Positions 1 to 5,042 of a DNA stretch of 5,042 nt are shown here, piece after piece. The stretch's first letter is position 1. Each line of letters begins with the position of its first letter. Source of the DNA: Akkermansiaceae bacterium (lineage in GTDB: Bacteria > Verrucomicrobiota > Verrucomicrobiia > Verrucomicrobiales > Akkermansiaceae); NCBI GenBank assembly GCA_023300205.1, contig JALZVD010000124.1, positions 1 through 5,042 of the forward strand, given 5' to 3'. The notes under the pieces are model-generated. The model did no database searches and was not told the DNA's origin. It saw only the letters and a program-made list of their open reading frames with translations. Both the position numbers and the translations under genes were made by a program.

Positions 1-280
1 GAAAGAGTGAAGAGGGAAGCGAAAAAAAGCGACCCTTGGAGAGGCTTCGGGATCATCCCTAATGATCACTCGTCAACGTGCTGGATCAGGATGCGACAGG
101 TTTTGAGGGAAATGAGCGAAGTGAACCGCTTTTGGTGTTGTATCCATGTAATTTTGTAAATCTGTTAATATTATGTAACTCGTTTATATTAAGTTCTTTA
201 TTTATGTCCTGAGTGATCATTGCATAAAAGTGCAGAAAAGAATTGTCGTCGTCTAATTTGAGAGCTAGAAAAGACAGACC
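1..280. other. 5' non-coding or edge region upstream of the PEP-CTERM gene
   Basis: I see no convincing gene here. Two plus-strand frames are open from the left edge: one ends at a TAA at 60-62 with a short charged Lys/Glu-rich tail, the other at a TAA at 157-159. Either could be the end of an upstream gene, but neither has a recognisable sequence. From about 141 to 240 the DNA becomes clearly AT-rich, including the 8-base palindrome TAATATTA at 166-173, as expected of a promoter region. TATATT at 185-190 could be a -10 box, but it has no good -35 partner at normal spacing. I looked for a sigma-54 type GG-N10-GC element, which is reported for some PEP-CTERM genes, and did not find a convincing one. 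Confidence 0.5.
61..221. repeat. 11-bp perfect inverted repeat pair (61-71 / 211-221)
   Basis: AATGATCACTC at 61-71 is the exact reverse complement of GAGTGATCATT at 211-221, with 139 bases between the arms. Each arm contains the palindromic core TGATCA. A further shorter copy, GATCAT at 51-56, can also pair with ATGATC at 62-67 across a 5-base loop, so the left arm has two alternative partners. The AT-rich presumed promoter lies between the long arms and the PEP-CTERM start lies 60 bases beyond the right arm. A pair of operator-like protein-binding sites is possible; this is inference, and chance is not excluded. Confidence 0.45.
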
Positions 281-940
281 ATGAAACAACTAAACACAAC
301 GGCTAAAGCTGTTCTTCTAAGTGCAACCTTGTCCGTGCCATCACTCGCGGGCATTACTGTGATCGATTTTGGCGCTATCCAAGATAACTGCTGTGGCGAT
401 GCTGCCCATGTTGCGACCTCGAATGTGGATCCTGCAGATCCTGTCGCTCAAGTATTTCTTCATGCCAATGCCGATACAGCGCAGGCTGATTCAGCAATCG
501 TAAACTTGAGCGACGGAGCGACACTCCAGTGGACCAACGTTTCGGCATGGAACAACACTGCGACACCCGCAAATGTCTCTGACTCCTTTTTCCTCCATCG
601 CGCCAATGACGCTCTCGCTACAGGATTTACGGTAACGACTGCTAACCCAGGGGACGTTGTCACGATCGATTTTGTTGGTGGTGTGACTGGTGTTGATGGG
701 CGAGATGCTCTCATCACGATTGACGGTAATAGCACGGTCGTTCCTAACGGCGCTGCTGCTTGGACGAATGTCGTTACTGGTGCTGTTGGAAGTGTTACCG
801 GTGATCTTAGCGAAAATTCGAATGACGAAGGCAACGTGGGAGCGATACGTATCACGATCACAGCAGTCCCTGAGCCATCGAGCTCGCTCCTGCTTGGAAT
901 GAGTGTTCTGGCCCTCGGATTCTTCCGTCGTCGCAAGTAA
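281..940 (+). CDS. PEP-CTERM sorting domain-containing secreted protein
   Basis: A 219-residue exported protein of unknown specific function. Residues 1-23 form a signal peptide: Lys2 and Lys9, a hydrophobic stretch VLLSATLSV, and a plausible signal peptidase site after Ser-Leu-Ala at 21-23. The mature part (24-195) is rich in Thr, Val, Asn, Ala and Gly with alternating hydrophobic residues, consistent with a beta-sandwich; it has few Lys and an adjacent Cys pair at 37-38. The C-terminus is a complete PEP-CTERM signal: Pro-Glu-Pro at 197-199, a hydrophobic helix at about 203-215, then RRRK. In this family the tail is recognised by an exosortase, cut, and the protein delivered to the surface or extracellular matrix; that role is inferred, and no exosortase is in the window. 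The ATG at 281 is chosen because it gives an intact signal peptide. There is no strong Shine-Dalgarno sequence upstream, only purine-rich AGA-containing sequence. A hairpin terminator follows 29 bases after the stop. Confidence 0.93.
   Translation: MKQLNTTAKAVLLSATLSVPSLAGITVIDFGAIQDNCCGDAAHVATSNVDPADPVAQVFLHANADTAQADSAIVNLSDGATLQWTNVSAWNNTATPANVSDSFFLHRANDALATGFTVTTANPGDVVTIDFVGGVTGVDGRDALITIDGNSTVVPNGAAAWTNVVTGAVGSVTGDLSENSNDEGNVGAIRITITAVPEPSSSLLLGMSVLALGFFRRRK
869..937 (+). other. PEP-CTERM sorting signal (C-terminal tripartite tail)
   Basis: These codons specify residues 197-219 of the secreted protein: the Pro-Glu-Pro motif, four Ser residues, the hydrophobic segment LLLGMSVLALGFF, and the basic end RRRK. 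All three required parts are present in the right order and end at the stop codon, as expected for an exosortase substrate. Confidence 0.92.
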
Positions 941-968
941 GAACGATCAGCTCAGTATTTCATATTTT

Positions 969-1010
969 AAGCCACGTTCTCTCATAAGGAGCGTGGCTTT
1001 GTCTATTCCC
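969..1010 (+). terminator. Rho-independent-type terminator after the PEP-CTERM gene
   Basis: AAGCCACGTTCT at 969-980 can pair with GGAGCGTGGCTT at 988-999 around a 7-base loop. Eight consecutive Watson-Crick pairs form at the base of the stem, continued by four more pairs including two G-T wobbles. The downstream tail TTTGTCTATT is T-rich but interrupted. It lies between the stop at 940 and the next start at 1040, so it probably ends the first gene's transcript and separates the two genes. The imperfect T-tract means efficiency is uncertain. Confidence 0.75.
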
Positions 1011-1039
1011 TCCCAAGAAGATTCCTGCTAAGTATCGAC

Positions 1040-1171
1040 ATGCGTGATTTACAAGCTTCTTTCCGTGATTCTCAGACGATGGAGCAAGGCCCTCAGCGGT
1101 CAAGATGGCCTAGGTTCACTCGCAGCTTGCAGTGTGGTTTTGTCGCTATCATTCCGCTCTGTGTTGGATGT
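1040..1171 (+). other. Lipoprotein-type signal peptide of the large FG-GAP protein
   Basis: The segment has basic residues (Arg20, Arg22, Arg25, Arg28), then the hydrophobic core FVAIIPLCV at residues 34-42, then Gly43-Cys44. Cys44 is the likely lipidated residue and becomes residue 1 after signal peptidase II cleavage. Position -3 is Cys rather than the usual Leu and position -4 is Leu, so the lipobox is not canonical. Asp at +2 can act as an inner-membrane retention signal in enterobacteria, but that rule is not established for PVC bacteria. Starting at Met14 would give a 30-residue leader, nearer the usual length. Confidence 0.65.
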
Positions 1172-4100
1172 GATCAGACGGAGTCTGAGAGCTCCAATCC
1201 CACTGGATCTTCGGAAACGAGTGCTCAAGGTGAGATCTCTGTGATGAAAGCAGAGACCGCTCAGAAAAGCTATCCCGCTCCTGGTGAGTATTCTTCGACA
1301 CCGCTCCCGGCTCGCGCATCTGAGGCATCAGGGAAGCTTTTCAGTTCCTTGACGGTCGAGGAGACAGGGATCGATTTTGTGAACCCGATTGACATATCGC
1401 ATCCGATGAAGCGTCTCTATCATTCTGGATTTGTGTGCGGTGGTGTAGCGATTGGCGATGTGAACGGGGATGGGAAGGCCGATTTATTTTTGAATAGCGG
1501 CCCTTTAAAAAATAGACTCTACCTCCAAGAAGATGACCTTCGTTTTAGTGATGCAACGGCAACATCCGGGGTGTCGCAGGAGGATGTCTGGAGCACGGGG
1601 GTCACGATGGTTGATGTGAATAGCGACGGAAATCTTGACCTCTTTATTTGCAACTACGACAGTCCGAATCAGCTGTATTTGAATGATGGGAAGGGGGGCT
1701 TTTCGCTGCAAGAGAAGAGCGGTCTGGGCACGGTGGATGCAAGTCTAACTGCCTCCTTCGCAGACTATGATAACGATGGTGATCTCGACTGTTTCTTGCT
1801 GACCAATCGATACTATCGGGCAAATGGGCGGCCCAGCACTCCTCCTGCTGAATTTAAGGACGGTGTTCCGGTTCTTTTTGAAGAGTATGAGAAATATTAC
1901 CGGATCAAGCAGGAGCAGGGGAGTAATTTTGGGATCGAAGAATATGGACGTCCCGACAAACTTTTTCGAAATAATGGGGACGGGACTTTTTCAGATGTCA
2001 CGGAGAAATCCAAGATCGCAGGGGAAGGCCACGGCTTGTCCCAAGTCTGGTGGGACTTTGATGAAGACGGTTGGGTAGATATTTATGTCTGCAACGATTA
2101 CGATGACCCAGATTACCTCTGGCGGAACAACGGCAATGGCACATTTACGAATGTGATCGCCACTGCGATGCCTCACACCTCGTGGTTCGCGATGGGCTCA
2201 GACCTTGCTGACGTCAACAATGATGGGCGGATGGACTTCTTCTCCGTGGATATGTCGGCTACCAATCACTTTCGGCAGAAGACCACGATGGGGGCGATGA
2301 ATAACGCAAAGATTCTCGCAGTGTCAGGACCGCCGCAGCAAATCATGCGCAACGCCCTGCTTCTCAATACCGGAACAGGTCGTTTTCTCGAAGCTGCCTT
2401 TCTCGCTGGGGTTGCTGATTCGGATTGGTCATGGGCTCCGAAGTTCGCTGACTACGACTGTGATGGTCAAATAGACCTCTTTATCAGCAATGGGATGGCG
2501 AGGAACTTCACGGACTCGGATATCAAGTTTACGAATGATAAAAAAATCGGTCAGACGGTCTGGGATTTTTATGAAGATTCAGCTCCTAAGCCGGACCGTA
2601 ATCTCGTGTTTCAAAATCACGGCGATCTGAACTTTGAGGATAAATCAGAGGAATGGGGGCTGGATCATTTTGGCATGAGCTATAGCGCCGCGACTGGTGA
2701 CTTGGATGGCGATGGTGATTTGGAACTCGTCGTGGCGAACTTGGACGAGCCAGTAAAGCTATTCCGAAATGAAGGTTCGGACGGGCATCAAGCGGTGATT
2801 AGGTTGGTCGGGAACGGTGGGAATCGTTGGGGGATCGGAGCTTCCATAAGGGCGACGATTGCCACGGAGACTGGCGAGCTCACTCTTGTTCGTCTGATGA
2901 ATCCATACACAGGATTTCTCTCAAGTAACCAGCCCGAGATTCACTTTGGTTTGGGTGAGGCCACGTCGATTCTAAAACTAGAAATTAAGTGGCCAAATGG
3001 AAGTATCCAGAGTTTGGGGAATCTGCCTGCTGATCACCGTTTTGTTATTCGTGAACCAGAGAATCAGCCTCTTGTTTCAAAGCCGCTTGAGAACATGGGA
3101 GAGAGTAACCCCTATTTCGAGATGCACGCGGCGCACAGTGCCACGCATCAGGAGACCTACTTCGATGACTTTGCGCTTCAGCCGCTCCTACCTAACAGGC
3201 TTTCTCAATTGGGGCCAGGGATGGCGATTACGGATTTAAATAAAGATGGACTCTCCGAAGTATTCCTTGGTGGTGGTGCTGGATTCCCAGGGAAAATCTA
3301 CTCAGTGAATGAGCGGGGGAGATTAAGGGCGATTGCGATGTTTGAGGCGGAAGCGGAACATGAAGATATGGGCTGTCTCTTCTTCGATGTGGAAGGTGAC
3401 GGTGATTTAGATCTCTACGTCGTGTCAGGTGGAGTGGAATGTGGTGATAAGGCTGAATTACTGGAAGATCGTCTTTATCTTAACCTAGAAGGAAAACAGT
3501 TCGAGCTTTCGAAGGATGCCCTTCCTAAACTTCAGGACAGCGGTGGATGCGTCGCCGCCGCAGATTTTGATAGAGATGGTGACCTTGATCTTTTCGTGGG
3601 CGGGCGAGTCGTCCCAGGTCAGTATCCGACCACGCCGATGAGCCGCTTGCTCGTGAATGAGAGTGATGAAGTTGCCAAGTTTGTTGATGGCACCGAAGCC
3701 CATGCGAAAGAGATCGCTCAATGCGGAATGGTCACGAGTGCTCTCTGGACTGATGTCGATGCCGACGGCTGGATTGACCTGATGATCACCACGGATTGGG
3801 GACCTGTGCGCTTATTTCGAAATTACGAAGGAAAGCTAGTGGAAGCAACCCAAGCAGCCGGGCTGGATGTCCATAGCGGCTGGTTTAACGGGATCGCTGG
3901 ACGAGATCTCGATAACGATGGTGACCTGGACTACGTCGTGACGAACTTTGGACTGAATACAAAATATCATGCCTCTAAGAAGCATCCGAGCCTGCTGTAT
4001 TACGGTGACTTTGAAGGCAATGGGAAGAAGCGGCTCGTGGAAGCGGAGGAGGAAGGAGAAACTCTCTTTCCGCTCCGAGGCAAAAGCTGCTCGACGGCCG

Positions 4101-4882
4101 CTATGCCATTCTTGGGGAAGAAGTTTGGGTCCTACAAGTCTTTCGCGCTGGCCTCGCTCGAAGATATTTACACTCCGGAGTGTCTGGAAACGGCCGAACG
4201 GTTTTCAGTAAATACTCTTGAGTCAGGTGTGTTGTTAAATGATGGGAAAGGGCATTTTAAGTTTCAGGCTCTCCCAAGGATTGCCCAGATTTCGCCGGGA
4301 TTTGGAGTTCAGGTGACAGAGGTGAATGGCGATGGGAATGCGGATGTCATCATCGCGCAAAACTTTTTTTCACCGCAGTTGGAAACCGGAAATTGTGACG
4401 GTGGCCTGAGTCTGCTCCTCTTGGGAAATGGCGATGGATCATTCAGGGCTGTGGCACCTGATCAAAGTGGGATTGTGATCCCCGGTGATGCCAAGGCGGT
4501 TTGTCAACTGGACTTGGATACTGATGGAAGAGCTGACTTTTTAATTTCAACTAATAGCGGCGCGACACAGGTCTTGATCGGAGCACAGAGCGTCGGTGCT
4601 AAGACGATGGCGATTCGCTTGGCTGGAAATAAAGGCAATGCCGATGGAATCGGATCTCGAGTTACGATGATTCTGTCCGATGACTCCAGTCAGACCGCTG
4701 AAGTTTCTATTGGAGGTTCGTATCTCAGTCAGTCAGTGCCGGATTTGTTCTTTGCAGTGCCTGAAAATCGACTTCCTGCAAGGGTTGAGGTGGTTTGGAC
4801 TGATGGCAAAACGACGTCTCACAAGATTACCGAGTGGGCAGCTCGCATTAAAATTGCTGATGAAGGTGCGGAGGGACCTTAG
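1040..4882 (+). CDS. Two-half FG-GAP/VCBS repeat lipoprotein with tandem ASPIC/UnbV domains (CRTAC1-like)
   Basis: A 1280-residue predicted envelope protein. A hydrophobic export segment (about 33-43) ends at Cys44 in a lipobox-like LCVGC, followed by a Ser/Thr/Glu-rich linker to about residue 98. The first half (about 101-575) carries DxDxDG loops starting at residues 140, 192, 242, 339, 391, 471 and 554, with NxGxGxF motifs between them, as in FG-GAP/VCBS beta-propellers that bind calcium. An ASPIC/UnbV domain follows (about 582-670; GNRWGIGA, IHFGLGEA, KWPNG). The second half repeats the plan with loops starting at 732, 783, 842, 905, 956, 1094 and 1158, plus a degenerate one at 990, then a weaker UnbV-like domain (about 1188-1265). 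From memory, the two-half layout and segments such as FGLNTKY, ALASLEDIY and LPNRLSQLGP match long VCBS-repeat proteins of Verrucomicrobia, Planctomycetes and Bacteroidetes, so it looks full length. A surface binding or adhesion role is inference; no catalytic motif was seen. The start is uncertain: ATG at 1079 (Met14) gives a more usual signal length, and neither start has a clear ribosome binding site. Confidence 0.93.
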   Translation: MRDLQASFRDSQTMEQGPQRSRWPRFTRSLQCGFVAIIPLCVGCDQTESESSNPTGSSETSAQGEISVMKAETAQKSYPAPGEYSSTPLPARASEASGKLFSSLTVEETGIDFVNPIDISHPMKRLYHSGFVCGGVAIGDVNGDGKADLFLNSGPLKNRLYLQEDDLRFSDATATSGVSQEDVWSTGVTMVDVNSDGNLDLFICNYDSPNQLYLNDGKGGFSLQEKSGLGTVDASLTASFADYDNDGDLDCFLLTNRYYRANGRPSTPPAEFKDGVPVLFEEYEKYYRIKQEQGSNFGIEEYGRPDKLFRNNGDGTFSDVTEKSKIAGEGHGLSQVWWDFDEDGWVDIYVCNDYDDPDYLWRNNGNGTFTNVIATAMPHTSWFAMGSDLADVNNDGRMDFFSVDMSATNHFRQKTTMGAMNNAKILAVSGPPQQIMRNALLLNTGTGRFLEAAFLAGVADSDWSWAPKFADYDCDGQIDLFISNGMARNFTDSDIKFTNDKKIGQTVWDFYEDSAPKPDRNLVFQNHGDLNFEDKSEEWGLDHFGMSYSAATGDLDGDGDLELVVANLDEPVKLFRNEGSDGHQAVIRLVGNGGNRWGIGASIRATIATETGELTLVRLMNPYTGFLSSNQPEIHFGLGEATSILKLEIKWPNGSIQSLGNLPADHRFVIREPENQPLVSKPLENMGESNPYFEMHAAHSATHQETYFDDFALQPLLPNRLSQLGPGMAITDLNKDGLSEVFLGGGAGFPGKIYSVNERGRLRAIAMFEAEAEHEDMGCLFFDVEGDGDLDLYVVSGGVECGDKAELLEDRLYLNLEGKQFELSKDALPKLQDSGGCVAAADFDRDGDLDLFVGGRVVPGQYPTTPMSRLLVNESDEVAKFVDGTEAHAKEIAQCGMVTSALWTDVDADGWIDLMITTDWGPVRLFRNYEGKLVEATQAAGLDVHSGWFNGIAGRDLDNDGDLDYVVTNFGLNTKYHASKKHPSLLYYGDFEGNGKKRLVEAEEEGETLFPLRGKSCSTAAMPFLGKKFGSYKSFALASLEDIYTPECLETAERFSVNTLESGVLLNDGKGHFKFQALPRIAQISPGFGVQVTEVNGDGNADVIIAQNFFSPQLETGNCDGGLSLLLLGNGDGSFRAVAPDQSGIVIPGDAKAVCQLDLDTDGRADFLISTNSGATQVLIGAQSVGAKTMAIRLAGNKGNADGIGSRVTMILSDDSSQTAEVSIGGSYLSQSVPDLFFAVPENRLPARVEVVWTDGKTTSHKITEWAARIKIADEGAEGP
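1340..2764 (+). other. First FG-GAP/VCBS beta-propeller region (seven DxDxDG loops)
   Basis: Residues 101-575 of the large protein. Seven calcium-type loops are visible: DVNGDG at 140, DVNSDG at 192, DYDNDG at 242, DFDEDG at 339, DVNNDG at 391, DYDCDG at 471 and DLDGDG at 554. Most are followed by an aliphatic strand and then by LY/LF-x-N-x-G-x-G-x-F motifs. Seven repeats fit a single seven-bladed propeller. The gap between the third and fourth loops is long (97 residues) and includes a Tyr- and charge-rich insertion at about 257-305. Confidence 0.85.
2783..3049 (+). other. ASPIC/UnbV domain 1
   Basis: Residues 582-670. It matches the remembered pattern of the ASPIC/UnbV family (named from cartilage acidic protein 1 and the enediyne-cluster protein UnbV): a leading beta strand AVIRLVGNGGNRWGIGA, a GFLSSNQPEIHFGLGEA block and a closing LEIKWPNG. 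The family's biochemical function is not established. It directly follows the seventh propeller loop, the usual arrangement in CRTAC1-like proteins. Confidence 0.85.
3155..4600 (+). other. Second FG-GAP/VCBS beta-propeller region (seven DxDxDG loops)
   Basis: Residues 706-1187. Loops occur at 732 (DLNKDG), 783 (DVEGDG), 842 (DFDRDG), 905 (DVDADG), 956 (DLDNDG), 1094 (EVNGDG, with Glu in the first ligand position) and 1158 (DLDTDG). A degenerate DFEGNG at 990 may be a lost loop. The 138-residue spacing between the loops at 956 and 1094 contains a Cys-containing, charge-rich segment with KKFGSYKSFALASLEDIY, which I remember as conserved in the long two-half family. It is entered through a linker with DDFALQPLLPNRLSQLGPG, also typical of that family. 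Confidence 0.82.
4601..4834 (+). other. ASPIC/UnbV-like domain 2 (degenerate)
   Basis: Residues 1188-1265. It keeps the GNxGNxDGIGSRV block, the G-SYLSQS block and the final VEVVWTDGK that align with domain 1. The central HFGLG of domain 1 is replaced by FFAVPEN. This suggests a diverged second copy that keeps the fold but has lost the most conserved motif. Identification by eye; a profile search could miss it. Confidence 0.7.
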
Positions 4883-4913
4883 TATATTGACGATGTCGCT
4901 TTGGGAGCACGGT

Positions 4914-5042
4914 CTATTGATCAAAGTGCCTGATGAGGGAGTAGGTGCGGGTGTTGAGGTCCTTCATGGGGGTGAGGAGTTTTTGGTAGGGTTGGTAGCG
5001 GTTGGTGACGATGCCTTTGTTGGCGTCGAGGTTGGAGGGGTC
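4914..5042 (-). CDS. 3' end of an unidentified gene (partial, runs off the right edge)
   Basis: On the minus strand a frame is open from the window edge to a TAG at 4914-4916, giving the last 42 residues of a protein. The peptide begins DPSNLDANKGIVTNRYQPY and ends TRTYSLIRHFDQ. It has a normal mix of polar, aromatic and basic residues and looks like real protein. Codon use is strongly non-random: 32 of 42 sense codons end in C (ccc, ctc, acc, aac, tac dominate), which is a good sign of coding and is unlike the large neighbouring gene. It has no start codon in the window. I do not recognise the family; too little is visible to assign a function. It converges on the FG-GAP gene with 31 bases between the stops, and no clear terminator is seen in that gap. 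Confidence 0.75.
   Translation of the reverse strand, partial: DPSNLDANKGIVTNRYQPYQKLLTPMKDLNTRTYSLIRHFDQ

Noticed and set aside
3..62. Open frame from the left edge ending at TAA 60-62 (tail SEEGSEKKRPLERLRDHP)
   Set aside because: It could be the C-terminus of an upstream gene, but only about 19 residues are visible, it is low in complexity, and a competing frame (1-159) is also open. Not enough to call.
81..96. Sigma-54-like GG...GC element (ctggatcaggatgc)
   Set aside because: The spacing between GG and GC is 8 bases rather than the required 10, and it lies far from the gene start.
1..159. Open plus-strand frame from the left edge to TAA at 157-159
   Set aside because: The 52 residues are unusual (Trp/Cys-rich at the end), match no remembered family, and the frame runs into the AT-rich promoter-like region. 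Probably open by chance.
86..289. Minus-strand 67-codon frame
   Set aside because: It overlaps the start of the PEP-CTERM gene and the AT-rich regulatory stretch, with no recognisable domain or ribosome binding site.
460..936. 158-codon minus-strand frame inside the PEP-CTERM gene
   Set aside because: It lies entirely opposite a well-supported gene and its sequence (Val/Ala/Pro/Arg-rich) is what the antisense of a Thr/Val/Ala-rich protein gives.
1440..4540. Many similar short DNA segments of the gatGGtGAt type
   Set aside because: They are the codons for repeated DxDxDG protein loops and vary at third positions, so they are protein-level repeats and not DNA repeats or an array.
4883..4926. 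Possible hairpin CTTTG (4899-4903) / CAAAG (4922-4926) and palindrome TTGATCAA (4917-4924) between the convergent genes
   Set aside because: The stem is only five pairs with an 18-base loop and has no T-tract. The palindrome lies in the last codons of the minus-strand gene. Not a supportable terminator.

Overview
The window looks like a chromosomal segment from a member of the Planctomycetota-Verrucomicrobiota-Chlamydiota (PVC) group, most likely Verrucomicrobiota. This is inference. It rests on a small secreted protein with a textbook PEP-CTERM tail (PEP, hydrophobic helix, RRRK) beside a giant FG-GAP/VCBS-repeat lipoprotein with ASPIC/UnbV domains, both of which are abundant in that group, and on a base composition close to half GC. 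No RNA gene, CRISPR array, insertion sequence or other mobile element was recognised.

Layout from left to right. Bases 1-280 hold no convincing gene. They contain an AT-rich stretch (about 141-240) that probably carries the promoter of the next gene, and an 11-bp perfect inverted repeat (61-71 and 211-221). Bases 281-940 (+) encode a 219-residue exported PEP-CTERM protein. A hairpin at 969-999 followed by a T-rich tail is a likely terminator for it. Bases 1040-4882 (+) encode a 1280-residue predicted lipoprotein made of two similar halves. Each half has seven DxDxDG calcium-loop motifs followed by an ASPIC/UnbV-type domain, giving the order propeller - UnbV - propeller - degenerate UnbV. Bases 4914-5042 (-) are the 3' end of a further gene that runs in from the right edge, convergent with the large gene and separated from it by only 31 bases. 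Its codon use is strikingly C-ended.

Both complete genes encode proteins predicted to leave the cytoplasm, one for exosortase-type sorting and one for lipid anchoring at the envelope. The terminator between them argues against a single transcript, so a functional link is only suggested by adjacency. The large protein appears to be a full-length member of a known but functionally uncharacterised two-half FG-GAP/UnbV family, so the window is not clearly a new system. Its most interesting points are the 7+7 internal symmetry with an eroded second UnbV domain, the paired inverted repeat upstream of the PEP-CTERM gene, and the unidentified codon-biased gene fragment at the right edge.
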